This document shows, one piece after another, positions 33,701 through 48,700 of a stretch of DNA of 64,000 bases (position 1 is its first letter; each line of letters begins with the position of its first letter). Where the stretch lies: the NCBI RefSeq assembly GCF_030272615.1, contig NC_081411.1, positions 832,058,160 to 832,122,159 of the forward strand, given 5' to 3'. Made by a program: the position numbers and the translations under genes. This stretch comes from Cryptomeria japonica (lineage: Eukaryota; Streptophyta; Pinopsida; Cupressales; Cupressaceae). Below the pieces are notes generated by a model that was not told where the DNA came from, did no database searches, and saw only the letters and a program-made list of their open reading frames with translations.

Positions 33701-36700
33701 CAGATCACGCAAAGAGAGTTTAGGGCACTTCGAAAGTAATATGCAAACGGGGATATTATCTAAATGATCAGTCCCCTTTTGAAGTCCGAACTTTGGAACA
33801 TAAAAATCTTTCAAACTAAAACTCAGCATTGGGAATACTCTTGGAAACTCAAAGTTCTGGGATTAGTGCCTATTCCTCCTTTGAATGCAAATACCGAATT
33901 TGAGTGTTCTCGTTGAAAATTTGGTGCTAGGAAGATTTTTTAGATTACTTCTATTCCAATTTTCTATCCAAACATCGAATTTGGGAGTCTGCAAAATTTG
34001 TGATAGAAAGGTTTTTAGGATTAGGGGCCTATTCCTGATTTGACTGCAAATACCAAATTTGAGGCAGAAAAACTCCATTTTGGGTGCAAACTCGGTTTTA
34101 GGAAGAATTTAGAGATTAAGGCTTATTCCCTTTTATCATACAAAGTCTGATTTTGGGTTTATCTTTGTATTATTTCCTTATTCCAACATTCTTTTCCTAG
34201 TCCGAGCTGGCCAACATTTTGGGCTACTTGTCTTTGTTCCCTGTCCATCCTTAAGTTTGCTATGTGTTTAGTACTCTTGTTTTCATTTTATCTAAAATCC
34301 ATATGTAATGTCCCCTTTCTAGCACATGTTGTATGAGGTTGTTGTTATAGCCTATTTCTCCATGGTCCCGTAGGCTAACCAGGACATTTAAGTGATCTTG
34401 AGGATATTTGGCCTAGACAGTTTCAGTTGTAGGCGATTTTGAGGTGTTTTAGTGTGTTTTTGGGATACTTACTATTTACAGTAAGTCAACTGGGCCAGGT
34501 TTGGATTGACAAAGAACTCATAGAGATTTTAATAAAGGGAGCTTAGGTAAAGGGAAAAGTAATTTAAAAATTAAAAGTTCCCTTTCACTAAAAGTACTTG
34601 GAGACTTGAATATTAAAAAGAAAAGCATATCTATTTATCCCACATTGGCTGGAAATGTGTGTGAGCTCCCCAAGAAAGTTATAAAAGACTCTTAAGAGTT
34701 CATTTTCAGCATTTTATATGCCATACTTTCTGTTTGCATATTGCATTGTTCTATAACAAATTCTATTGGAAAGACATTGAAAAAAACGTAGAAACCAACA
34801 AAATGCAAACTGATTGACAAAATGCCTGCATGGTAGAAATTAGTAATCTTTATGGGTGGTGAAAAGAATTGGTTTGCAAATAGTGGTTGACTATAACAGT
34901 GATATCAGAGCTTGGGTGCCAACTGTTTAACAAAATTCTTCATAGGAAAGATTAAAAAAAATGGTGGCAAACTAGGTGTGGTCATTAAACCATATACATT
35001 CCCAATCCTTAAACTCTCTCTTAAGTCAATGTTGGTCTTGAACCTTATTTCTTTCTTCTTCTCCGAAAATCATGTCTATGCCAATCCTTATGTTTTTGTG
35101 CTTGATTCAAACTTGAATCCTTAATTCCTTCCTTGTGCCCTTAAACATTTCTAAGTTCTCAAGCTCTTTGTTAGCAGCCCGGTTTGGGTTAGACTTAGGC
35201 TCTTAGGCTTACACCTTTGAGTCCTCATTTTCTCTATTTCACCTGTTTATAGGCTTTCTCACTGAACGTTGTGCAAGGCGTCCACTACTAGACTTAAAGA
35301 GCACCTTCATACAATACTGCATGCCTCACCTCTAATCCCTGTCATACTCCTGTTATTTGAACGAATTACTTTGATCTGATCTCTCTCTCCATCATGCAAT
35401 CCTTGCAAGACAGAGCCGCTACAAAACTCCAGCAAAGCAAGCGAAACAAAAAGGGGGGTTCCTGTAGGAGACGGGGTGTGTGTGTGTCCAACACAACGAG
35501 TTTCACTCATGTCCGACTCAAGTTCACCAAGGCCCCAACCCTGGAACCCAAAATTGCCCAAGGTCTACCCTAAGAACCTAAGGCATACCTTTGGTGAACA
35601 CAAAGCCATCCCAACCCCAAATTCGACCAATACAAATACAAGGGGCTACTAGAAGAACTTGGAAACAGAGAATTTTTTCCCAAAATTATAAAAATTATAT
35701 AAAATATTTTAGATATTTTTTTTATTTTTTTATGTTTTTATTATGTTTGTGTATTGTAAGAATGTACTTTTACTTTCGTTTTATTACATGTACTCCAAGT
35801 TTACATTTTTATTATTTCATAAGTTTTGTTATAACGGCAACCTATTCAAAATCCCTAGTAGTTCAAGTTCAATGTCCCTCAACACAAACACATCAAATAC
35901 AATCAAGCATCACTTCTATGGAAATATGTTACAATGATTAAACAGCTTCCAAGAGGTAGGGCTCGTCTTTAGCATTGTAGTCATTGAGGAATTAAGTATA
36001 AAAGTTTGTATACTCCAGTGAAAGCTCACGTTTGTGCTATGATCAACCAAGGAATTAGAGTTTGACAAGGGCCAAACGAAAAAAGATTGCCAAAAGAATA
36101 AATTATGGCCAATATTAAAGAAGAAGATGATAATGTTGTCAATAAGAGTAAAATTAAAATTTTATCATGTAGCAAAGAAAGGTTCAAGGAAGCCAACTAT
36201 AGGATCCATCAATAGTGGTTGCCCCAGATTGTTTCTTCGAGACACCATATATCCAAAAGGATCCATCTATTTCTTCCAACAAAAAAAGCAAATTGGATTA
36301 GGCATTTCAAAATGAGTCGAGAGGCATTGTACATTACATTTATGCCAATGGTCTTAACCTGGTGAGATCATCATATTAGCAAGCAATGGTGGTAGCAATT
36401 AATCAAACACCATTTGGATATATATCCTAGGTATGAGAAGGCATGCACCACTTTATTGGAAAAAGAAACAAAAAAATTGCGAAGACATCACTAAAACCAA
36501 TCACAAGTTCATGGATTGAAATAAAAGTGTCCATTATTTCTAATAAATGAAAATATTACAAAAACCATCCTTTAATAAATATGATTGCAATGTCCCCTAA
36601 AGGGGCACTTTTTTTAAGGCAATTAATTGTGAGGGGTTAGTGAAGGATTGCAATCTTCATTTCCAATTTTCTCATTGAATCCTTCAAATGGTGACTATTG

Positions 36701-39700
36701 AGAAAGTTGGTCAGGTCATAACAAACAATGCAATGAATCGTAGGGCAGTAGGTGCTTCAGTTAAAGGAAGGTCACATTTTTTGGATACCATCTACCATGC
36801 ACTCCCTACACTTGGTGAGAAGATTCAAATGTTTGTGGGAAACCATCATATTCCAATGCATCTTCATGACTTTCTCCAATTTGAAATTGATGAAGATAAA
36901 TTTATGAAATTTTAACATTTATTTTAAATTTAATTTATGACTATTAATTTGTTATTAACTTATTGTTTACACTACATTAGGTTGTTCCCACTTGTTTCAC
37001 ATTGCTCTACTACTGAGCTACCAGCCCACTTTGTCACTAGTCCTTTTGTAGTTTAATTGTTTCTCATACATCTCCTGCCACATTACAACATTTTGGATGC
37101 GGGAGGATCCTAGCCTTTGTCTCCAATGTCATGAGAAATCATCCATGGACCCGCTAGGACATGAACCTAGTACCTCCCATTTGTTCTAGTGGGGGGGCCT
37201 CATTTCTCCAAAAATAAGAAATTCAAACAACATTTTCATCACAATAACATGAACTTCTCTTCTCTTCTAAATTAGTTTTGTGCCTTTCTTGCAACTCCCT
37301 TCACCTGCTGTTTGAATTGAAGGTATTTTACCTTACTGTTATGCACATAGACCTAGCATACTAGGAGAATTAATGAGGGCAAAAACCCCGGAATTAAGCT
37401 CTGAGAAGTATACCACGACTGCCATCTTGATTAACAACCTATCAAACATAAAAAGAGGCTCGGTGAAATAATATTATTATTTATTTATCTCATTAAGACA
37501 TTACACCAATCCTTTCAGCAACCACCCTATGGAATCTTCTATAAATATGCTGCCCATATTAAAGTGAATGATATTTTGTCATAGTATCAATTTTTTGTTG
37601 CTTCCTAATTATCATGTGATCAAGATACCATCCAGATTCACCATCTCCTGCGAATGAAACCAAAGAACTAGCAACAGAGGTAGATCTATGCAATCGAATA
37701 AAGAGTAAATCAATCGCTCATAGGAGGAAATCATCCAGAATTTGTTAAATTGTTACTGTGAAAAGTATAGATTATTAATACCTGTGGTTATTTACCATGG
37801 CATCCTCCTTTGTCTAATTACCAAAAAAGAATCCAGCACTAAAAAACATTTATAACTTAAAAAATTTGCATAATAGTAGAAAAAAACATAAAATTCTCAA
37901 AAAAAATCTAATTATTGCAAATCATGTAACTGCCAAATATCTAAATTCAGCTAAAATTGGTATTTTACTTTATAATACCTTACAAAAAGAAAGCTCAGAA
38001 TTATAAAGCACTTCTATAAGCCTTTGCAAAATACATTTAGTTTCAGAGCAACACAAACTAACCAGGGCTGAAATACAACTCTCTGAGGAAGATGGGATAT
38101 TCCAAGCCAGTTGTTCTCTATCAAGATCCCAAACCATGATGGAGGATATCTCCCCTGATGCATACTGCAAGTTAAAAGAAACACAGAATCCGTATATGAG
38201 AAGAAAAATAATGCAGAATAGCAACACATAATAAGAAACCATTAAATAAACAAGTGTCAGCAAACAAAATGAGGACGACCTAATTTAGCATTACCAGATA
38301 GCCTGTCAACTGCTGCCAATCAACCACAGCATTTACACTGCGAGCACCAGGTCTGTGCCCTTGAGTTGCTTGCCAAGCCGTTGCAAGTTTCTGTCTATCT
38401 CGTTGGGTGTAATCTTTCCAAACACGAACACTCCCATCACCTGTAACTTACAGTTAATGTTAGCAGCCTCCCCACCTTTCCCACTTGAACACCTCAAAAC
38501 TACATAGAATCACAATAATCTGGAAAACATACCGGCAACGGATCTTACTTGAAGCAACAAGAAGCATGCTGTCATCCAGCTCATTCACAAGAGACAGCTT
38601 TGATATTCCTCTGTTGGCACCATCATGGTTATCAAAATTATTCATCTGGAAAGGTTCTTCGTAGTTCCATATCCTGTAAAATACAAGAGAGTTTATTTCA
38701 TACTTTCAGAAGAAAACAATTTATATGATTAATACCAAGTGACAACCAAGATACTCATATGAGTTTCACATGCCAAATTAGAATGCAGGCAGTCTGTGAG
38801 GAAGATAAAATTACAACTCTACAGGTAAATATTATTAGTTTATAGCTGTAGAAACAACTGGCCTCAATCAAGCAGACTTTTGGTGCAAGGTTAATTTGCA
38901 CTTGTTTATACTCAAAATGGTAACATGTATTATTCTCCCTCGCCTCGCACCAACCCAAATGCTACTACTGTCTACAATATTTTTGGCCATCATGGAAAAG
39001 CCATTAGCACAACAGCATTATATCCAATAACCAAAACAGTCTATAAATATTAAAAGGTCAAAATACGTCAATATTTGCCATCTCAAACACACCAACAGTT
39101 TTGCAGTTGCCAGAGAGTGGCCAAAACAATATTTTACCTTCCATAAATACAAGATAAGATGCTGAGAACAATATCTAAGCTGAACGAAGAAGCTTGTGTC
39201 AACAAATTGTGCCTCACTGAAATGCATACCTCTTCATTGACATTTCTCTCAAGGAGACAATGACAACCACCAAAAGTACTAAATATCAACTGGGTCAAGA
39301 TACAAATTCAGCAGCCCAGAATACAAACCCACCATGTACATTCATTTAAAACTAAATAAGGAAAACCAATGTAAGCCAAAGAAATGACTCTAAAAAGAGA
39401 AATTCAACTCATCAAAGAAGCTGACCTGCAGTCTGCCAATTAATATTGGTTCCACTGTAAAAATTCATCAAAATGTATTGAGCAATAGAAGCATATCAGC
39501 GTAACTATTTGAAGATAATTGTACTGATATAGTTTAGTTTTGTTCATCATATGGGGAAACAGAATATCAGTTAGATAATTATTTAAAGAAATATATGTGA
39601 ATTTCTTATCTTCATGATGATTGATTAGTGAATGTTTTATATAATGATATAGATGCTATGGTTAATGGAATAACGACCTTGTTGGCTGAATGAGGTGGAT

Positions 39701-42700
39701 ATAGGAAATATTTCCCCATTCCAGACACGGAGGGAGAGTATCACAGGAGAGAGGGGAGTAGATCACACAGAATTGCAAGACATCGTGACTCTGATATCTC
39801 ACACTCACAATATATGTGTCTTGTTGCATGTATTGATTAGATACTCTTATCAGTCACAAGTAAGACAAGTACTTCGCATTGAAACGTCATCATTTTGTAT
39901 CCTTATGATCGTTTGTTATCTTATTGGGTTGACATGATACTTTTAGTACTTTGCCATTGACTCTTAGTTGTGCTTTTCTCTTTGTGCATGTTGTCATGTG
40001 TTTGACAAGACCTTTGCTACCAATATAGGTTGTTGGATATTAAATTTGCATGAGCTATTAAATAAAGTTGAATATATTCTTATTGTGATATATGTTAGTA
40101 TATTCTTATTCTGATTTAAGTTTATTAATATAATAATATTATATCTATTCTATAATGGTCATCTTAGTTGTCGACTTACTTAGCTTTTTAGTATGTTCAG
40201 TGTAACTATTGCTTCTTTTATTAGAACGCATAGTCAGCTTTTTAGTTTTTAGCTATTTGGCTTTTTTAAGCATTTTTTGCTATTTAGCTTCAGGTTGAAG
40301 CTTTAGTTTAACGGTTCGTTCCTTTTAGAACACCATCTTGTAATTCCTTTATATATATTGTATATTTGTACTTAATTCGTTCAATTAATTTTCATAGTAT
40401 CAAAAGCGGGAGCCAATCTGGGTCTGACTTCCTCACAAGAGGGCTCAGGATTCTGGCAGGGTTCAATAATTTGCAATCACATGTGAACTTTCGTTTTTCT
40501 TTTTTGCAGGGAAATTTTTTGTGAAGATTTTTTTGGGGGCCTGGTGAAGGAGTAAAATTCTTCGAAAATTTTATAATTCTAAAAATTCTCAAAGAAACTT
40601 TTAGTGAAATTTTTCTAAAAAGTTTTTAGTGGAAATTTCGTGGTTTTCTTTTTAGCTCCAGAATCACAATGTTTCAATTGGCGGATCCCAACCTAGGGTT
40701 TTTGATCTTTGTGAAACTGGATTGCAGGTCTCTGTTTGCAAGATTGGGCCATTTTTTCTTTGCAAAAAACCGCGACCAAGTTTAAGGCAAAATCGCGATT
40801 CCTTTTACATTTTCGAGGATCACCTCGGTTTTTGTTGAGTTTTAGCATCTTTGAGCGACGGATGCAGTGTTTCCACAATCTGCATTTTGTTTCTACCCAT
40901 GACCTGCTACGTAACCCGGGGACGCGTCCCCAAGCCAGAATCCCTCATCCCTGTACCGGGGACATTTCGGGGACTTGGGGACATAGCCCCGCCATCCCCA
41001 AAAACTCAAAAAAAAAAAAAATTATAATAGGTTTGTAAAACTGGATTTTCACTAATATGATGGGTAAACATCTCTAAATCGCTTCCAAAAGCACTCAGAA
41101 ATAATGAGCAGCAGCTTGGTAATAAATTTCACAAACACTTAGAACTCGGTAGTGCGTAAAAAACTGGTTGCAGGTCTGCAATATTGGACTTTTCACAAAT
41201 ATGAAAGGTAAACAGGTCTGAATCATAGCCAAAAGCACTCAGAAATATGAATAACAGCTTGGTATAGAATTTCACAAACACCCAAAACTTTGTAGTGCAT
41301 AAAGAAACGGTTGTAGGTCATAATAATAGAAATGGAAGACTATCAAAATATCCGCCAACCAGAAAGAAACAATGAACTACATGCAAACAAGTGCTGGCAT
41401 ATTGACAATGTATTTTCAATTATGAATGCATAATGATTATCGACAATGAATTCTTAATTATGAATACATAATGAGTATTGCCAACGAATTTTGAACACAA
41501 ACGTGGTATGTTAAGGTTCTATAATGTACATATACCTGATTTATCCATGTTTTCATATGAATATAATGTATATATACATGCTTTATCTATTTTTCATATG
41601 AACATTTAAAATTTTCTTATATATTTTAAATTTTGCCTATATTTTACATAGTTGTCCCCTTTGTCGTCCCATTGCCGTCCCCAAAATTGGCAAAAAAAAT
41701 TGTCATCCCGGAAACTTGTTCCGCCATCCCTTGTTGTCCCCATCCTGGAAACTTGGGGTAACATAGCTTGTTTCTATGCTCCACGCACAACCCTTTTTTG
41801 TGTTTTTTGTGGGTTTTTGCAACTTCTTTGTTCTGGGCAATTGTTGTTTCCACGCGCAATTTTTGTGTTTTTTGGAGCTTTTCCTCTACGCAAAGGATCT
41901 TAGGCACGATTTACATATTTTTGGGAGGTGATTTTCATGGTATGGTTCACGATTTTTGCAATTTTGCTCACAGGGTTCACTTCAGCACGCGACGGCATTT
42001 TGCTCGACGACATGATTTCCTTGGCAGTCATGTAGACTACGACCTAGGGTTTGTGTTAGATTGTACAAGTTGTTTTCTAATCAGGAAGATTTTTTTATAA
42101 TTTTTCACCTAAAAAATTATTTATGGGTCTTAAATCATTTTTTTCCTCAAATTATTGTCAGATTTTCATAATTTTCTCCTTAAAAATTATTTTTGGGATT
42201 TATAATTTTTTCCCTTGAAAACTTATTCTATGGGTTTTCATAATTTTCTCCAAAAAAAATATTTGTCAATTTCATAATTTTTGTCCACAAAAAAAAATTA
42301 CTTCTGGGTTTTCTGGTTTTTTGCCATAAAAAATCAAGGTAGGGTTTTCATAATTTTTTCCTAAAAAATAGTCAGAGGATTTTCATGATTTTTTCCTGAA
42401 AAATTGTCTGTTGGTTTTTTCAATTCTAAAATATAATCTGTAATTCACAAAGTTTGTGTGGGATTTTGGTTATTTGTAAAATTACCATTTTTTCCACAAA
42501 AATCATGCTTTGTTGCAATCTATTTTGGATCTCACTTGGAGTTGTCAAGGCGAACATCTACAACCCTGGTATCTTGCAGTCTGTTTTGGAGATGCTGGAG
42601 CAAATAGTGCTCAGTGCTCTTTTGCAAAAATTTTGCAATTTTTTGACAAAATCGTGTTTGTTGCTCTTTGGAGGGTTTGTCGATTTTCCTCAAAATCGTG

Positions 42701-45700
42701 GTTCCAAGCTATAATAGCAAGGTAATCTTTGAAATTTTATGCAATTTCATCTTGTCTAAGAGTGACAATTGATCATAATATAGTAAATTAAAAAAACTAA
42801 CCAAACAGCCCAAGATAAGATCTTGACATATTCATATGAGAGAGAACTTGGATTTTTTGATAGGCTCAAGACTATTATAAATTAATGCAAGAAATTTTTT
42901 TAGGAATTCATTTTTTAAGGGTCAATAATATGTAGAAGTGTCCTCTCAATCAATTAAACTTGCCAAATGGCTACTGTTGACAATGGACTATGGTTCTTAA
43001 CATTATAGCAAAAAGATATCGTCCTTCTCTAAGGTGGACTGATAAACAAAACTACATTTTCTTGTCTATACTTTTGCATTCACAAGATCATAATAACCCT
43101 CAAAACTGTATTACAATGCAGGCTTTAAGTGCATGAAGCATCGATGGTAGCAATATGTAGTTCATGCGACTGTAGCTTTCTTCTGGAACGGAAACCATCT
43201 AGTGCCATAGCCCTTTTGAAAACATAAGAAACTTTGCACTCTTCATGCAAAAATCTCAATTTAAAAATCTTTGATTAATAATTTTTATTTGAAATACATT
43301 TAGTTTTGCAAGTCTTTACCTTTTGAAAGATGACAACTCTCAAGACATTGATGGACTTACCCTAGATGTTACTTACTGCAGGCAAAGCAATCCATGTCAA
43401 TATCTCATTCTTCAGTAATGAAGAACCGGAAAGAAAAGACAAAAAGATTGATAGAGCTTATAGGCACAATTTTAAGCTCGAAGTGGTTGGAATTGACCAC
43501 CATCTCAAAGGCACTAGATCCAACTTTTTCCTCAATAAGAAACATACCAACCTTCAAACAATTTGCATGGTATTGTGGATATTAAAGCACCTTAAAAAAT
43601 ATTTAGAAAGTTGATTTCCAAGCTTATAAGCCTAGATTAAAAATGTGTATTATAAAATTCCACTACTCATAAATATAAGATGAGATCAAATTGAGAGTTG
43701 GTGAGTCCAAAACACCCTCAATCTCCCACACATTCAATGAATCGTGATAGTGGCAATGAAATATGAGGACTTGTTGAGCACACTTAAACATATTTTCCTA
43801 GATTTGTTTTGATAATAATAATTTTCAGATCCATAGTCTGGTACGAGCTTCTCAGCAAGTTGCATCATTGGATTTATATGTTTGAGACAACAAATACAAG
43901 AAGCTTTTAATCTATAAAATCACAGACCAAAAAAAGATTCGCAAAGTTAAAAAAAAATATACTCTTTGTTTGAACTGCATCTTACACATAAAATACATGT
44001 GTTCTGTAATCATTCGCAACTTCTCGTATCTCATAAATTATTAACACTTAAGGTACACCTTCAACATCAACTAAGGGAGATTGATATTTCAACCAAGGAA
44101 AGTTAACAAGTCTATGGGTTTAAGTTTGTAGGTAGTTTATGTAGTTGTGTGAAGAATTCAAACTCTTTTGCTTTGCTGAACTCACCAATATTGTTACATG
44201 ATAATCCATTACATCTACTACCAATACACAAACCAACCTCATTTTCAGTCTCTTGTTCGTCTTCTCTATTCATATTGACTTCAGAACGCAGTTGCACTAC
44301 CAATACACAAACCAACCTCATTTTCAGTCTCTTGTTCGTCTTCTCTATTCATATTGACTTCATAACGCAGTTGCACTCCCCCTTAATCTCTCTTTGTTGC
44401 TGCTTGTAGATCTTCAGTTCCAAATATCCGCTAGTAATGAATATTTTGAATAAAGATTACAAAAAAATGCCTAAAATGATTAAAAATTAGAATCGCTTAG
44501 CAACTTCACTGTGTATGAAATAAACAGCTATAAATTGCAATAGAGCGCTGATTTTTCAATACAAAAATAAGTGACTCTGGATACAGGTCTATGGCAGTCA
44601 TCAAAGGTCACACCTCTAATAATGCATTTTCACTCCTGCAATATTTCTTGAGGCATTTTATGAATTGAGGAACAGGGTAATAGTGATCTAGTGATCCATT
44701 ACCTAGTGATCCATAATCAGAGGTGAGAAACGTTGTTTCTTTGTTCATATCTTAAGTCAGCATCCAATATGCAAGGGTGTTATGGTTTAAAATTGATTTG
44801 TAATATTTGTTAATGAATGTTGTAATACAATTGCCAAGAGTATTTCCCAATAACCACCACCTCTATTGGACACAGAAATTCTATAAAACTTGATCCTATG
44901 GAACAGTTCCCATTGAATTGTGAAGGTGCTCGTCACCCACATTAGGAACAAAGATATTTTTTAAGGAAAAGGAAATAATATAACAAAATACAAACTGAAT
45001 ATCTAGACAATTTTGGATTAAATATGTTTGAAGGAAAGAGGTTTGCATTGCCTCATATAGTTGATGGGGTTGGCTTGTGGATGAAGTGATCAGCATGGTC
45101 GCTTACAAGTGTAATGCATTCTTATCCTCATGTAGAAGATGGAGTTCTAATAGCGCATTCTAATGAAATATTTTTATATAAAATATTTATTCTTTAGGAA
45201 TCATTTTTCTTATTGAGAATGATATACAATATTCTTGTGCTGAGATGTGTTTTCTAAATAAACTTATCTTTAGATCATACGTTGATCAACTCTCATCATT
45301 AAGATTTCACAAATGAAGGTTCAGGATATTATTTTCATGAATGATGTCTATAATTCAACTTCATTACATCCCTCTTTCATCATATTGTAATAACTAATTG
45401 TAAAGTTGTTTAAACGTTTTTGAAGTAATATCTTGTATTAGGATATATGGTATAAATAAGATCAATCTAAAAAAATGTATAATGAATCAAGAAATATGAA
45501 GGGGCACAAATATTAGAACTGATGTATATGTAGAGCGATATAGCTTTATATCAAGGGAAATGTGTTCTTCATAGGATAATGGAATAATTTTAAATTGATT
45601 GTGACATATAATATTAAAATAAAAACCATACATCACTTAACAATCAAATAGATTGCAATCAAAATAAAAATCATACATCACTTAACAATCAAATAGATAG

Positions 45701-48700
45701 CAATCGCAACCCTATGCTATATGAATAATGTTAGATGGAAAAAAACTAAGAAGAAAATTCTCTCATTCCAACACCTACCATTCCCAACATTGTTGAGAAT
45801 CCTTCCCTTCATGCTTCTCATGATGATGATGACTCTTTAACTCAAGTTGTGTTGAAGTGCTTGGACATTTCACTCCTCAAAACCAAGTTGAGATTTACAT
45901 GCTTATTCCTACATCTCTACCTAATGTGCCTACATATAAATCTGTCATCATGGCTACAATTGCACAAAATGTTAATGCTTCACATGTAAGTAGTGGAGGA
46001 AATCCTATCGATCAATATGCTTACTTTCCACCTTCAAATAATAGCCCCTTTTTTTCAACCATCTCCTCCACCTACCTACCCTAATGTTCCACCTACCTAT
46101 CATACTATACCTTCAAATCCTCCATCACAACCCAAGCTTTCTCAATCCAATTCATCCATTGAAGCCACCATAAACCACTTGATTAAAAATGTTTCATCTT
46201 TACAAAAACAATTGACTACCTGTTGGTGTACGTTTTATCATTCACCGAACATTAGAATAAAATGCCAAGTACACTCTATCCTCTCTTGATCAAAATCACT
46301 ACGTATGCCAAGATTGCACAAGAAAGACCATACGGCGACTTCAAGGTTTATATGCGAACAAGCGACTTTGTGTTGGGTAGCTACCTTGTGATGTATTGCT
46401 GAAATAAAAGGGGGCCTTACGTAGAATGGTTCACAATTTAGGACTTAGACAAATTTGACAATAGATGCTCTTTCTTCTCTCTCTTTTTTTTGGGGGCGAA
46501 TTTTCAGATTTAGACTTTCAAAGTAAAAGATAAAAGGATAAGGATTTAGAAGGTCTATTCTACTCCTATGAATTCAAGAGACCATATTAACTAAATGAAC
46601 TCAATAACCACACTTTGCTTCGCCTCTCTTAAGACAACTACACAAAGCAGATGCAATCTTCAAGGGATGTGCTTATGATCGGAAGTTAAGCATACACAAA
46701 GGAAAGCTCAGACTAACTTTACACAATGAACAAAAATCATTTGTTCATCAAAAGTATGAGCGGAGATACACCACGAATCAATACTTATCAAATCTTGCAT
46801 TCATTTAACAACTTGAAATAAAAATCTAAACTATTGTGTTGAAGAAATTGAAAACCTTGCCAATTATTCAAATAATAGAGATTACAAAGCCTAAAAAGCA
46901 CACAAGCAATATATTATCCAAAATGACCTTCTCGCAACAATTTTTCAAAAATCTCAAACTCTCCAAAACCCTAATTAGGGGTTCCCAAAACTCTAATAGT
47001 TCGAACAAGAGAAAACATGAAAAGTGGCACAACTGCTAATTTCAGTGGACTGGGCGCTCATGATCCTTTTCAGAAGATGCAATGTATCTAGACACTATTG
47101 GTCGAATCTCCTCCATGGTGACATGTGGCAAGTTGCCAATTTGATAGTCGACCATGTCCACGTCATCCGTACATGTGGCGAGAGTGTTTTCCCATTCAGC
47201 TGCCTTTGCTAGGAAGTTCTCATCAATGAGCAAGAATCTTGAAATCCTAGTGAGATCATCCTTGAGAATTGGCCCTAAAACTTTGAAGAAGTTTCCTTGA
47301 ATCTTGGCCCACAAATTCTATGTACTCAAATGCTTCTCTCGCACTTCATCTTGCTACAATATCTCGGCTGCTACAAGGAAGACTTTGTCCTCAATACTTC
47401 TAATAGTCTTTCCTACCTCCAAACATCTAGCCTCTGATTTCCTCAAAGATTCAACCACGGTTGCCAAAGCAAAGTACCAAGTGCTGATATCATATATGTC
47501 GCCAGGTTGGATGACCTTTCCATCTACTAGATCCTGTTGGGAAAGCCCTTTGATGGTTTTCAAGCATGGGATTATTCCGTTTTGTATTTCTTCAATATCC
47601 TCCCAAGCTTCAGCTATGTCCTACATTCTACTCAATAAGGAAGAGGTGGAGTCATATGCTGATACTAGGTTCTCAACAAGTACGTCTGAAAGTGGCCTTC
47701 ATGTCTTCATAATCTTTCATTGATTCTTGTGGAAGAGGTATGGGTGGAGTAACTGGTACCTCCTCCCTATCAATAGGATTTGTTAAGTGTTGGACATATT
47801 TCCTCACTTCCTCATTCTCAACCTCTACTTTCTTTCTCTTCTCGACTTCTTTGTTTATCCTCCCCTTCATGGTAATGCGGGAATCATCAAATTCCTGGAC
47901 CTCTTGGATCTTAGTGGTCTTACCCAAACTTATGGAGTGATATCGTCTTGAGCTTTATCTCCTCTTGGCACTGCTACCCAAACTGTCCTGAATCTTGCAT
48001 TGTTCCTTTGGATCAAAGAAAACTTCTTGGTCGGCTTGGGTCGTCTCACTTTACTTGATTTCTCAGAATTATGTCTCAGATTCAGGTTTCTCAACTTCTA
48101 TAACCTTTGTGAAAAAGGGTTCCTAAACTAGTTCCTCCATGATTTCTTCAATTATGGGAGAAGGAACCCTCATCTCGTTGCCTCAAATTTCACTGTCCAA
48201 CTCTTGCTCATCAATTAAAACTCTAATTGGAGCGGTGGATGAAGCGCCTTATAGTTGAATGAGCTTCATTTGACTTCTGTCGTTTACTCACATCTACTTC
48301 TCCAGTAATGTTCTTTCCTTTTGCTCTTATTGAGTTCTCAGTGGGCTTTGTCCTCTTCCTTGATCCAACACTTTCTGGCTTCCTTGAACCGCTGGATGTC
48401 ACACAGTGATTCAAAGACATGGACTCATCAGTCCCCATGAGATCATAGGTGAAGGCAATGTTCCTTGCTTTGAGCTCTTTTGTGATCACAAATCTCATAA
48501 GATCACCCAAGTCAGATCTTTCAGAATTTGTCTAATCAACTAGAGCAAGAGATTCATTCTTCCAGGTGGTGTAATGTGATTGCTCGAATTCATTCTCTTC
48601 TTCAATTTGGTCAGCCACTCGAAATACCTTCAATGCCTTGATCAAGTTCAATGGGATTCTAGACAAGAATCTCTTCCTTATCTCGAAGTTATCAACAACA

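Noticed and set aside
35591-35941. Membrane protein gene (hydrophobic 116-codon frame)
   Set aside because: The hydrophobicity comes from T-runs in AT-rich DNA; no start context, splice partner or homology recognised.
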